In this document: one piece after another, positions 1-5,605 of the stretch
How the letters are laid out: each line of letters starts with the position of its first letter
Position numbering within the stretch: position 1 is the first letter of the stretch
Source of the DNA: an uncultured Oscillospiraceae bacterium
GTDB taxonomy: Bacteria; Bacillota_A; Clostridia; Oscillospirales; Oscillospiraceae
DNA: 22,587 nucleotides
Assembly: GCA_944387755.1 (NCBI GenBank)
Contig: CALXGC010000170.1
Location: 1-22,587 of the forward strand
Direction of reading: 5' to 3'
Made by a program: the position numbers and the translations under genes
Notes under the pieces: model-generated
The model's input: the letters and a program-made list of their open reading frames with translations, nothing else
What the model was told of the DNA's origin: nothing
Databases searched by the model: none

Positions 1-385
1 CCTGCTCCGCGGCCCAGTCGGCCACGAAGCGCTCCACCCGGCCGATGGCCACGGGCTCGCCCTTCACGCCCCGGACGCACTTGCCCTCGCACTGGTTCTC
101 CTGGGGGCACACCCGGCCGGAGATGGCAGGGAGGGCGTTGGCGTTGGAGAGAATCTCATAGGCGGCGGCGATGTCCCCCTCCGCCACCTTGGACAGAAAC
201 TCCGGGATGGGAATGCCTACCGGGCAGCCGCTGACGCAGGCGGGGTTCTTGCAGTGGATGCACCGCTGGGCCTCGTTCATAGCCTGCTCCAGGGTATAGC
301 CCTGGGCCACCTCCAGGAAGTTGTGGTTGCGGACCTGGGGGTCCTGTTCGGGCATGGGGGTCTTGTTCATCTGCATATTAGCCAT
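1..385 (-). CDS. gltA: NfnB/GltA-like NADPH-dependent flavoprotein, N-terminal part
   Basis: Only the first 128 residues lie in the window; the rest runs off the left edge. The N-terminus carries the two cysteine clusters typical of the Fe-S domain shared by glutamate synthase small subunit (GltD) and NfnB/SudA: a C-x2-C-x3-C-x3-CP group (CIHCKNPACVSGCP) and a later C-x5-C-x3-C group (CPQENQCEGKC). These ligate [4Fe-4S] clusters in the family. The start ATG sits inside the stop region of the upstream gene (ATGGCTAA, 8-base overlap), so the two are translationally coupled. With NfnA next door, the likely role is the large subunit of NADH-dependent reduced ferredoxin:NADP+ oxidoreductase, an electron-bifurcating cytoplasmic enzyme. 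Databases often name this protein GltA. A stand-alone glutamate synthase or SudA role cannot be excluded. Confidence 0.85.
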   Translation of the reverse strand, partial: MANMQMNKTPMPEQDPQVRNHNFLEVAQGYTLEQAMNEAQRCIHCKNPACVSGCPVGIPIPEFLSKVAEGDIAAAYEILSNANALPAISGRVCPQENQCEGKCVRGVKGEPVAIGRVERFVADWAAEQ

Positions 386-1235
386 TGAGGGCGCCTCCTC
401 CCAGACGGCAGAGGTGGGCCTCTTTCGCCTTGGTCTCAAAGTCTTTATAGGTGTTGTTCCGGGCAATGACCTCGTCAAAATCCACCTGGTGGCCGTCAAA
501 GTCGGGGCCGTCCACACAGGCGAACTTCACCTCGCCGCCCACGGTCAGGCGGCAGCCGCCGCACATGCCGGTGCCGTCGATCATGATGGGGTTCATGCTC
601 ACGGTGGTGGGGATCTCATACTGCTTGGTGAGCTTGCAGGCAAACTTCATCATCATCAGCGGACCGATGGCGAACACATGGTCAAACTTGACGCCGCTCT
701 TGATGAGCTCCTCCAGCTTGCCGGTGACAAAGCCGTGATAGCCGTAGGTGCCGTCGTCGGTGCACACATGGAGATCGGTGCAGGCCTTGCCCATCTCCTC
801 CTCCAGGATAACGATGTCCTTGGTCTTAAAGCCGGCAATCAGGTCCACCTGGTTGCCCGCCTCGTGGAGGGCGCGGGCCACCGGCAGCGCGATGGCGCAG
901 CCCAGGCCGCCGCCCAGAACGGCTACCCGCCCGTAGCCGTCCACGTGGGTGGGCTCGCCCAGAGGCCCCACAAAGTCATGGAGGAAGTCCCCCTCCTGAA
1001 GCCGGTCCAGCTCCAGGGTGGTGGCCCCCACCTTCTGGAAGATCACAGTGATGGTACCGTTTTCCCTGTCCGCGCTGGAGATGGTCAGAGGGATGCGCTC
1101 CCCGTTCCCGTCCACCCGCAGGATGATGAACTGCCCGGCCTTCGCCTTGGCGGCCACCAGCGGCGCGTGGACCGAGATCTGGCTGATCTCCGGCGTCAGC
1201 ACCTTCTTGCTCACGATCTGATACTGCTGTTTCAC
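378..1235 (-). CDS. nfnA: NfnA/SudB-like FAD, NAD-binding and [2Fe-2S] electron transfer subunit
   Basis: This 285-residue protein belongs to the ferredoxin-NADP reductase superfamily, close to the dihydroorotate dehydrogenase electron transfer subunit PyrK. Visible features are the FAD-binding beta barrel (residues 1-100, with RIPLTISSA around 47-55), a nucleotide-binding loop (AVLGGGLGCA, 105-114) and a C-terminal [2Fe-2S] site. The site contains D220, C225, C228 and C240. That spacing matches the unusual three-cysteine, one-aspartate cluster described for NfnA of Pyrococcus, and supports Nfn over PyrK, which uses four cysteines. The start is GTG with AGGAGG seven bases upstream. It is followed by the overlapping large-subunit gene, so the pair is probably NfnAB, exchanging electrons between NADH, NADPH and ferredoxin. 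No clear promoter is visible in the 108 bases before it, so it may be read from the nucleotidase promoter. Confidence 0.85.
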   Translation of the reverse strand: MKQQYQIVSKKVLTPEISQISVHAPLVAAKAKAGQFIILRVDGNGERIPLTISSADRENGTITVIFQKVGATTLELDRLQEGDFLHDFVGPLGEPTHVDGYGRVAVLGGGLGCAIALPVARALHEAGNQVDLIAGFKTKDIVILEEEMGKACTDLHVCTDDGTYGYHGFVTGKLEELIKSGVKFDHVFAIGPLMMMKFACKLTKQYEIPTTVSMNPIMIDGTGMCGGCRLTVGGEVKFACVDGPDFDGHQVDFDEVIARNNTYKDFETKAKEAHLCRLGGGALNG

Positions 1236-1262
1236 GCTTTCTCCTCCTTATGCGTCATACCC

Positions 1263-1335
1263 TGGGGCGCCGCATTCCATGCCGCGCCCCACGGTCCCTC
1301 CATCCTTCTCTTTATCACAGCGCGGAAGACCGCGC
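1263..1335 (-). other. Two GC-rich hairpins between nucleotidase stop and nfnA start
   Basis: Two inverted repeats fill the gap. TGGGGCGC (1263-1270) pairs with GCGCCCCA (1284-1291), with an inner GCAT/ATGC pairing after a C-C mismatch. GCGCGG (1320-1325) pairs with CCGCGC (1330-1335). Neither is followed by a T-run on the minus strand, so intrinsic termination is doubtful. They could be mRNA-stabilising or processing structures between the two gene sets. Confidence 0.4.
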
Positions 1336-1343
1336 GGAGATAC

Positions 1344-3245
1344 CTATTTTCTGAACAAACGCCTGCGGCGGCAGCCGCCGTACCGGCTGTTCCGGCGGCG
1401 GCGGACCAGGCCCCGCGCCAGAAGCGCCGCCGCGGCAATCAGCAGCGCCGCCAGCAGCAGCGCTCCCACGGTGAGCAGGCTGGGACTCTTCACCAGCTCA
1501 ATGGGGTTCCAGCTCTGGCTCACGTCCTTCCGGCCGTCCGGCCAGGCGCGGGAGGTGGGAATACCGTCCTCTCCAAAGCTCTGAAGGTAGGCCGCCAGGG
1601 CGTACCACTCCTTCAGCTCATGGCCGGCGCTGTCCCGGAGAATCCGGGACTCCAAATCCGTGATGGGTTCTCCGTTCTCGTCCTTGGGGACGATGGACAG
1701 CAGGCCGAAGGAGCGCTCCTCCACGGCGCTGAGCATCTGCCCGCAGTACAGGCTGGTGACGACGCAGTAGAGCCGCTCGCTCTCCGGCTTTTCTCCCGTC
1801 TGGGTGAGGCGGGCGTCCGTCACTTTATTCAAAAACATCCTGTGGGTGTTGAAGCCGTACTCTATGCCGGAGAAGTACAGCTGGGCGTCGGGCATCACAG
1901 GCGCGATGGAGGCGTCCACCTCCAGGGCCGCCCGCAGCTCCTTCCCGGTGAGGTAGCAGGACACCAGCGGCGAGCCGGCGGAGCCGTCCGCCCCGGAGCC
2001 CACGCACAGCACCTCGAATACCTGGGATGTGGTGAGGTCTCCCTTCGGCAGGGGCGCCCGGAGCACGCCGGAGGCCGTAAGCGCCGCTGCGGGGGCGTCC
2101 AATCCGCCCAGGCGCTCCGCCGCCCATAGGAAGGCGTCCGCCGTCAGCTCTCCCAGGGCGCTGCCCTCCTGGACGCCCGCCTCCGGCAGGGGGAGGAAAA
2201 AGTCGCTGCGGGTCAAAATTTCATCGCAGGTCAGGCCATAGGGCGCCAGATAGCCGATGTCCACCTGCTCCTTCCAGGTCTCCGCCATTGCGGAGAGGTT
2301 CGGGTCCTCCCCCGCCGCCCCGTCGATGGGAATCAGGCGGTAGTCCGCCACAGTCTTCTCCCCCGCCTCGTTCCAGGACAGGGTAACGCGCCCCAAATTT
2401 TCACAGTGGGAGCCCGCTGAGACGATATACGTATCCCCCACCGCCAGCGGCTCCTCCAGGGTGGTGTGGGTGTGCCCGGACACAATCAGGTCGATGCCCT
2501 CCACCGCTCTGGCCAGGTCCTCGTCCTCCGAGGTCCCCGTCTCGCTGGTACCGCTGTGGGACAGGCAGACAATCACGTCCGCCCCCTGCTCCTCCAGCCG
2601 CTCCACACACCGCTGGGCGGCGCGGGCGGGGTCCTCCAGAGCAAAACCGGAGGCGGGGGCGCTCTCATGGGCGCTCTCCCCCATCAGGCCGAAAATTCCA
2701 TAGGTGACGCCGCCCCGATCCAGCAGCAGATATTCCCGCACGCCGTAGGACGCCATCTCCCGCTGGAGGTCCAGCCGGTCCGCTGCATCCTCTGCCGGGC
2801 GGTAATTGGCCATCACCAGGGCGGGCAGCGGCTCCCCGCCGCGCCGGGCGGCGGCGAGCATTTGGCAGAACCCCTGGGGCCCGTTGTCAAACTCGTGATT
2901 TCCGGCGGTTACAGCGTCATAGCCCATCGCGCCCAGGGCGCGCAGCTCCGGGGCCTGGGAGGCGGAGAGGGTCTGAAGCAGCGACCCGGAGGAGAAATCG
3001 CCCCCGTCCACCACGAGGGCCTCCGGATATTCCGTCCGCTCCTGCGCCAACGCGGCGGACAGCCGGGCAAATCCCCCCAGCTCGCCGCTCTCCTGGCTTC
3101 TGGGGAAAAAACAGGAGTGGAGGTCGTGGGTAAACAGAATGGTGGCCTCCCGCACGGGCTGTGCGGCCGCCGCGCCAAGGGGAAGCAGCGCGCAAAGCAG
3201 CGCCGCCGCGGCCAAAACGCCCAAAAATCGGTTGATCTGTCTCAT
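1344..3245 (-). CDS. Secreted, membrane-anchored 5'-nucleotidase / metallophosphoesterase (UshA family)
   Basis: This 633-residue protein has the layout of bifunctional UshA/CpdB-type enzymes. A signal peptide covers about residues 1-28 (hydrophobic LAAAALLCALLPLG, then AAAAQ). The calcineurin-like domain follows with metal-ligand motifs THDLHS (39-44), DGGDFS, AGNHEFD, LSHSG and SGHTHT. The C-terminal substrate domain shows the TASGVLR...KGDLTTSQVFEVL signature. After it comes a hydrophobic segment (LLTVGALLLAALLIAAAALLA) and an Arg/Cys-rich tail, which should tether the enzyme outside the membrane with the tail inside. The family removes phosphate from extracellular nucleotides or cyclic phosphates; exact substrate unknown. 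Start: ATG with GAGGGG upstream. A plausible promoter lies at 3289-3317. Confidence 0.88.
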   Translation of the reverse strand: MRQINRFLGVLAAAALLCALLPLGAAAAQPVREATILFTHDLHSCFFPRSQESGELGGFARLSAALAQERTEYPEALVVDGGDFSSGSLLQTLSASQAPELRALGAMGYDAVTAGNHEFDNGPQGFCQMLAAARRGGEPLPALVMANYRPAEDAADRLDLQREMASYGVREYLLLDRGGVTYGIFGLMGESAHESAPASGFALEDPARAAQRCVERLEEQGADVIVCLSHSGTSETGTSEDEDLARAVEGIDLIVSGHTHTTLEEPLAVGDTYIVSAGSHCENLGRVTLSWNEAGEKTVADYRLIPIDGAAGEDPNLSAMAETWKEQVDIGYLAPYGLTCDEILTRSDFFLPLPEAGVQEGSALGELTADAFLWAAERLGGLDAPAAALTASGVLRAPLPKGDLTTSQVFEVLCVGSGADGSAGSPLVSCYLTGKELRAALEVDASIAPVMPDAQLYFSGIEYGFNTHRMFLNKVTDARLTQTGEKPESERLYCVVTSLYCGQMLSAVEERSFGLLSIVPKDENGEPITDLESRILRDSAGHELKEWYALAAYLQSFGEDGIPTSRAWPDGRKDVSQSWNPIELVKSPSLLTVGALLLAALLIAAAALLARGLVRRRRNSRYGGCRRRRLFRK

Positions 3246-3288
3246 GGCATCCCCTCATTCCACGGCTCTGCCGTCCAGTGCACGGTCT

Positions 3289-3317
3289 ATTCTGCCACAA
3301 ATCCGGACAATAAGCAA
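3289..3317 (-). promoter_or_regulatory. Possible sigma-A promoter of the nucleotidase gene
   Basis: On the minus strand TTGCTT (3317-3312) and CAGAAT (3294-3289) are separated by 17 bases, about 44 bases before the nucleotidase start. Both hexamers are only partial matches to consensus (3/6 and 4/6), so this is tentative. Confidence 0.35.
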
Positions 3318-3402
3318 GAGGGGATTCTGCCTCCGGATGGGAATTCTTTGGAAAACTGTCGTTTTTCACGGAACCGCCCACAGAAAAGCCCCCTTCTGCG
3401 GG

Positions 3403-3453
3403 CAAATAAAACCCGCGGCTTCCGCTGCGGGGCAAACGCAGCGGAAACCGCGG
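3403..3453 (-). terminator. Intrinsic terminator after the 39-residue small gene
   Basis: Arms of 17 bases (3437-3453 and 3413-3429) enclose a 7-base loop. On the minus strand the only non-Watson-Crick position is a G-U pair, whereas on the plus strand it is a C-A mismatch, so the structure is built for minus-strand RNA. It is followed by GTTTTATTTG. A second, weaker hairpin (3373-3400, also with a G-U pair only on the minus strand) follows directly. Confidence 0.75.
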
Positions 3454-3481
3454 ACCATAGCGCTCAGTAAGCTTCTTCCGG

Positions 3482-3601
3482 TCAGGCCACGCCCTCCAGC
3501 TCCTCCATGGCCTCCCGTTCGCTGTCCGCCGAGAAACAGAACCGGCCGGCCCAGTCATAGACCTCCACATGTCCTCTTACCCAAACGATGCTGTAATCCA
3601 T
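3482..3601 (-). CDS. Small hypothetical protein, 39 residues
   Basis: This short frame encodes a 39-residue acidic protein that starts MDYSIVWVRGHVEVYDWAG and ends EREAMEELEGVA. It has AAAGGAG nine bases before its ATG and its own intrinsic terminator (3403-3453), so it looks like a real, separately terminated gene. The first half alternates hydrophobic and polar residues like two short beta strands (SIVWVRG, VEVYDW); the second half, after FCFSADS, looks like one amphipathic helix. There is no signal peptide or membrane segment and no family I recognise. It is divergent from the tRNA-Gly unit and upstream of the nucleotidase gene, with no obvious functional link to either. Confidence 0.65.
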   Translation of the reverse strand: MDYSIVWVRGHVEVYDWAGRFCFSADSEREAMEELEGVA

Positions 3602-3676
3602 ACGATTCTGCTCCTTTCGTTTTTGATGGGAACAGCTTACTGTATTTGCTGTCCTATAGACGGGACTTTTTATTTT

Positions 3677-3730
3677 TCTCCAAATTTTTTTGAAAAAACC
3701 GTTGACAATCCGCCGCCCCTCTGCTACAAT
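3677..3730 (+). promoter_or_regulatory. tRNA-Gly promoter with A/T-rich UP-like element
   Basis: Perfect -35 TTGACA (3702-3707), 17-base spacer, and -10 TACAAT (3725-3730). Immediately upstream is an A/T tract (AAATTTTTTTGAAAAAA, about 3682-3698) at the distance where UP elements contact the RNA polymerase alpha subunit. The same arrangement precedes the tRNA-Ala gene. Expected transcription start is near 3737, giving a leader of about 7 bases. Confidence 0.88.
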
Positions 3731-3743
3731 AACACCCGTCGCC

Positions 3744-3819
3744 GCGAGTGTAGCTCATCTGGTAGAGCGCCACCTTGCCAAGGTGGAGGTAGCGAGTTCG
3801 AGCCTCGTCACTCGCTCCA
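3744..3819 (+). tRNA. tRNA-Gly (anticodon GCC)
   Basis: A 76-base cloverleaf with encoded CCA end. The acceptor stem pairs GCGAGTG with CACTCGC, discriminator T. The anticodon stem CCACC/GGTGG encloses loop TTGCCAA, anticodon GCC. The T-arm contains GTTCGAG. A strong promoter lies upstream and an intrinsic terminator directly downstream, so it is a single-gene unit. Confidence 0.97.
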
Positions 3820-3820
3820 G

Positions 3821-3857
3821 AAAAAAAGGACGTCCATACGGGCGTCCTTTTTGTTTT
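3821..3857 (+). terminator. Intrinsic terminator of the tRNA-Gly unit
   Basis: AAAAAGGACG (3823-3832) pairs with CGTCCTTTTT (3843-3852), followed by GTTTT. It starts two bases after the tRNA CCA end. Confidence 0.85.
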
Positions 3858-3900
3858 CTAAAAATACAGCGGCCGCGCAGCGGCTCTGAGGAGGCGCGCC

Positions 3901-5340
3901 ATGACGGAATACTTTCAGCAGATCACCCGCCTGATCAACTTGCACGGAGAGGACGTGGAGGGCATGATGGTGGTCAACAAGGACGGCATCGTGGAGTACT
4001 ACAAGCCGGGAAACGCCTTCGGAAAGCTGCCGGAGGAATTCGGCCGGGGCGTGGTGGGCAGCCACCTGCTCTCTGTGTACACCGAGCTGTCGGAGGAAAA
4101 CAGCACCGTGATGAACACCCTGCGCACCGGCCAGGTGACGGTGGGAGAAAAGCAGGTGCTGACCCACGGCCGCTTCCGGATCACCATGGCGACCACCACC
4201 TACCCCATTCTGGGGGAGCAGGGGACGATTCAGGGCGCGGTGGACATCGCGCAGATTCTGGAGGTGCAGGACCTGCTGGGCTCCCCTGCCTTTGCTGAGG
4301 ACCGCTCCATTCTGGACGGCATTGTCACCCGGAACGAGGAGATGTCCCGGCTGAAGGCGGCGGTGCGCTCCGTGGCGCAGACCGACTCCTCCGTCCTGCT
4401 CTATGGAGAGACCGGCACCGGCAAAGAGCTCTTCGCCCAGGCTCTCCACGCCCTCAGCGCCCGGAAGAGCCGCCCCTTTTTGGCGCAAAACTGCGCCGCC
4501 ATCCCGGTCAACCTGCTGGAGAGCATGTTCTTCGGCACAGAAAAGGGCGGCTTCACCGGCGCCGAGTCCAAAAAGGGCCTGTTTGAGCTGGCCGATGGGG
4601 GCACGCTGTTTTTGGACGAGATAAACTCCATGGACGCCGCTATGCAGGCCAAGCTGCTGAAGGCCCTGGAGGAACAGACGGTGCGCCGCATCGGCGGCCG
4701 GGAAAACATCCATTTCGACGTGCGTATCGTGTGCGCCTCCAACGAGGACCCGGAGCTGCTGGTCCAGGAGGGCCGGCTGCGCTCCGACTTCTACTACCGC
4801 GTCGGGGTGGTGCGCCTGCGCCTTCCTCCCCTGCGCCAGCGGCCGGAGGACATCCTGCCCCTGACGGAGCACTATATCCGCGGCTTTAACCAGCGTATGC
4901 ACCGGGACATCCGGGGCCTGAGCCAGATGGCCCAGGATCTGTTTCTCCGCTGGAGCTGGCCGGGCAACGTCCGGGAGCTGAAAAATACCATCGAGAGCGC
5001 GTTTAATCTGGAACACAGCCGTCTGATTACCCTGGACTCCGTCCGGGGGCTTCTGGAGAAGTTGGAGCGGCAGGAGAAGACGGCCGCCCAGGTCCAGCCC
5101 CCCTCCGCCCCAGCCGGCGGACCTCTCACCCTCCCCCAGGTTCAGGAGCGGCTTCAGACCGGCAGCGTCAATTTAAAGCGCCTGCTGGAGCAGTACGAGG
5201 CCGGCGTCATCACAGAGGCCCTCCGCCAGACCAGCCGCCTCAACGCCGCCGCGGAGAAGCTGTCCATCTCCCCTCAGAAGCTCCAGTACCGGATGGAAAA
5301 GCTTGGCCTGCGTGAAAATCCAAAATTTTTGATAAAATAA
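3901..5340 (+). CDS. Sigma-54-dependent transcriptional activator (PAS-AAA+-Fis HTH)
   Basis: This 479-residue enhancer-binding protein has a PAS-like sensor domain (about 10-120), a sigma-54 interaction AAA+ domain (about 135-365) and a Fis-type helix-turn-helix (about 435-475). The AAA+ part shows Walker A GETGTGKE (169-176), the sigma-54 contact loop as GGFTGA (216-221, usually GAFTGA) and Walker B GGTLFLDE (233-240). There is no receiver domain, so activation is probably by ligand binding to PAS rather than phosphorylation. AGGAGG lies six bases before the ATG. No separate promoter is evident in the 40 bases after the tRNA-Gly terminator, so read-through may supply it. A sigma-54 promoter lies just downstream before the amidohydrolase operon, its probable target. 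RocR/AtoC-type activators are the nearest general class. Confidence 0.93.
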   Translation: MTEYFQQITRLINLHGEDVEGMMVVNKDGIVEYYKPGNAFGKLPEEFGRGVVGSHLLSVYTELSEENSTVMNTLRTGQVTVGEKQVLTHGRFRITMATTTYPILGEQGTIQGAVDIAQILEVQDLLGSPAFAEDRSILDGIVTRNEEMSRLKAAVRSVAQTDSSVLLYGETGTGKELFAQALHALSARKSRPFLAQNCAAIPVNLLESMFFGTEKGGFTGAESKKGLFELADGGTLFLDEINSMDAAMQAKLLKALEEQTVRRIGGRENIHFDVRIVCASNEDPELLVQEGRLRSDFYYRVGVVRLRLPPLRQRPEDILPLTEHYIRGFNQRMHRDIRGLSQMAQDLFLRWSWPGNVRELKNTIESAFNLEHSRLITLDSVRGLLEKLERQEKTAAQVQPPSAPAGGPLTLPQVQERLQTGSVNLKRLLEQYEAGVITEALRQTSRLNAAAEKLSISPQKLQYRMEKLGLRENPKFLIK

Positions 5341-5375
5341 AAATTTTTTGATATTTTTATCAAAATTTTTTGATT
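5327..5375. promoter_or_regulatory. Candidate upstream activator sites: TTTTGATA cluster
   Basis: Four related 8-mers occur in 49 bases: TTTTGATA at 5327 and 5346, its reverse complement TATCAAAA at 5358, and TTTTGATT at 5368. The middle pair forms a perfect 8+4+8 dyad (5346-5365). The dyad centre lies about 195 bases before the -24 element at 5549, a usual range for sigma-54 enhancers. The region is A/T-rich, so chance is a real alternative, as is a weak terminator for the activator gene. Confidence 0.5.
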
Positions 5376-5460
5376 TTTGGCTTTCTTTGGGAAAAGCGAA
5401 TAGATTTCATCTCCATATTCCGAAAAAAATGCCGCTTTCTACAAAAGCCCGCAAAGTTAC

Positions 5461-5490
5461 TTGACAACTTCGCATTGGAAACATTACACT
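5461..5490 (+). promoter_or_regulatory. Possible sigma-A promoter upstream of the sigma-54 promoter
   Basis: TTGACA (5461-5466) and TACACT (5485-5490) are 18 bases apart. A transcript would start near 5497, directly before the hairpin at 5505-5535. It could give basal expression of the operon or a short aborted RNA. Confidence 0.4.
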
Positions 5491-5504
5491 ATGAAATGAG
5501 CAAA

Positions 5505-5535
5505 GGCGCTGAGTTCCCTCCCAGGTCTCAGCGCC
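5505..5535 (+). terminator. Inverted repeat, possible terminator or attenuator
   Basis: GGCGCTGAG (5505-5513) pairs perfectly with CTCAGCGCC (5527-5535) around a 13-base loop. The following CGCTTCATTTTATT is only moderately T-rich, so termination would be imperfect. It lies just before the sigma-54 promoter, so it would block read-through from the activator gene but not sigma-54 transcripts, which start downstream of it. Confidence 0.5.
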
Positions 5536-5548
5536 CGCTTCATTTTAT

Positions 5549-5563
5549 TGGCATCCAATTTGC
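5549..5563 (+). promoter_or_regulatory. Sigma-54 promoter of the amidohydrolase-transporter operon
   Basis: TGGCATCCAATTTGC matches the -24/-12 pattern TGGCA-N7-TTTGC. GG (5550) and GC (5562) are exactly 12 bases apart, the required spacing. Predicted start is near 5575, giving a leader of about 30 bases with AGGAGG at 5591-5596. The neighbouring gene encodes a sigma-54 activator. Confidence 0.8.
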
Positions 5564-5605
5564 TGTAACTAATAGACAGACATGCAAGACAGGAGGCTGC
5601 ACCCT

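Noticed and set aside
1263..1335. Riboswitch in front of nfnA
   Set aside because: Only simple hairpins are visible, with no known aptamer signature and too little sequence.
3569..3889. Plus-strand frames running through the tRNA-Gly gene
   Set aside because: They overlap a strong promoter, tRNA and terminator; the tRNA explains the sequence.
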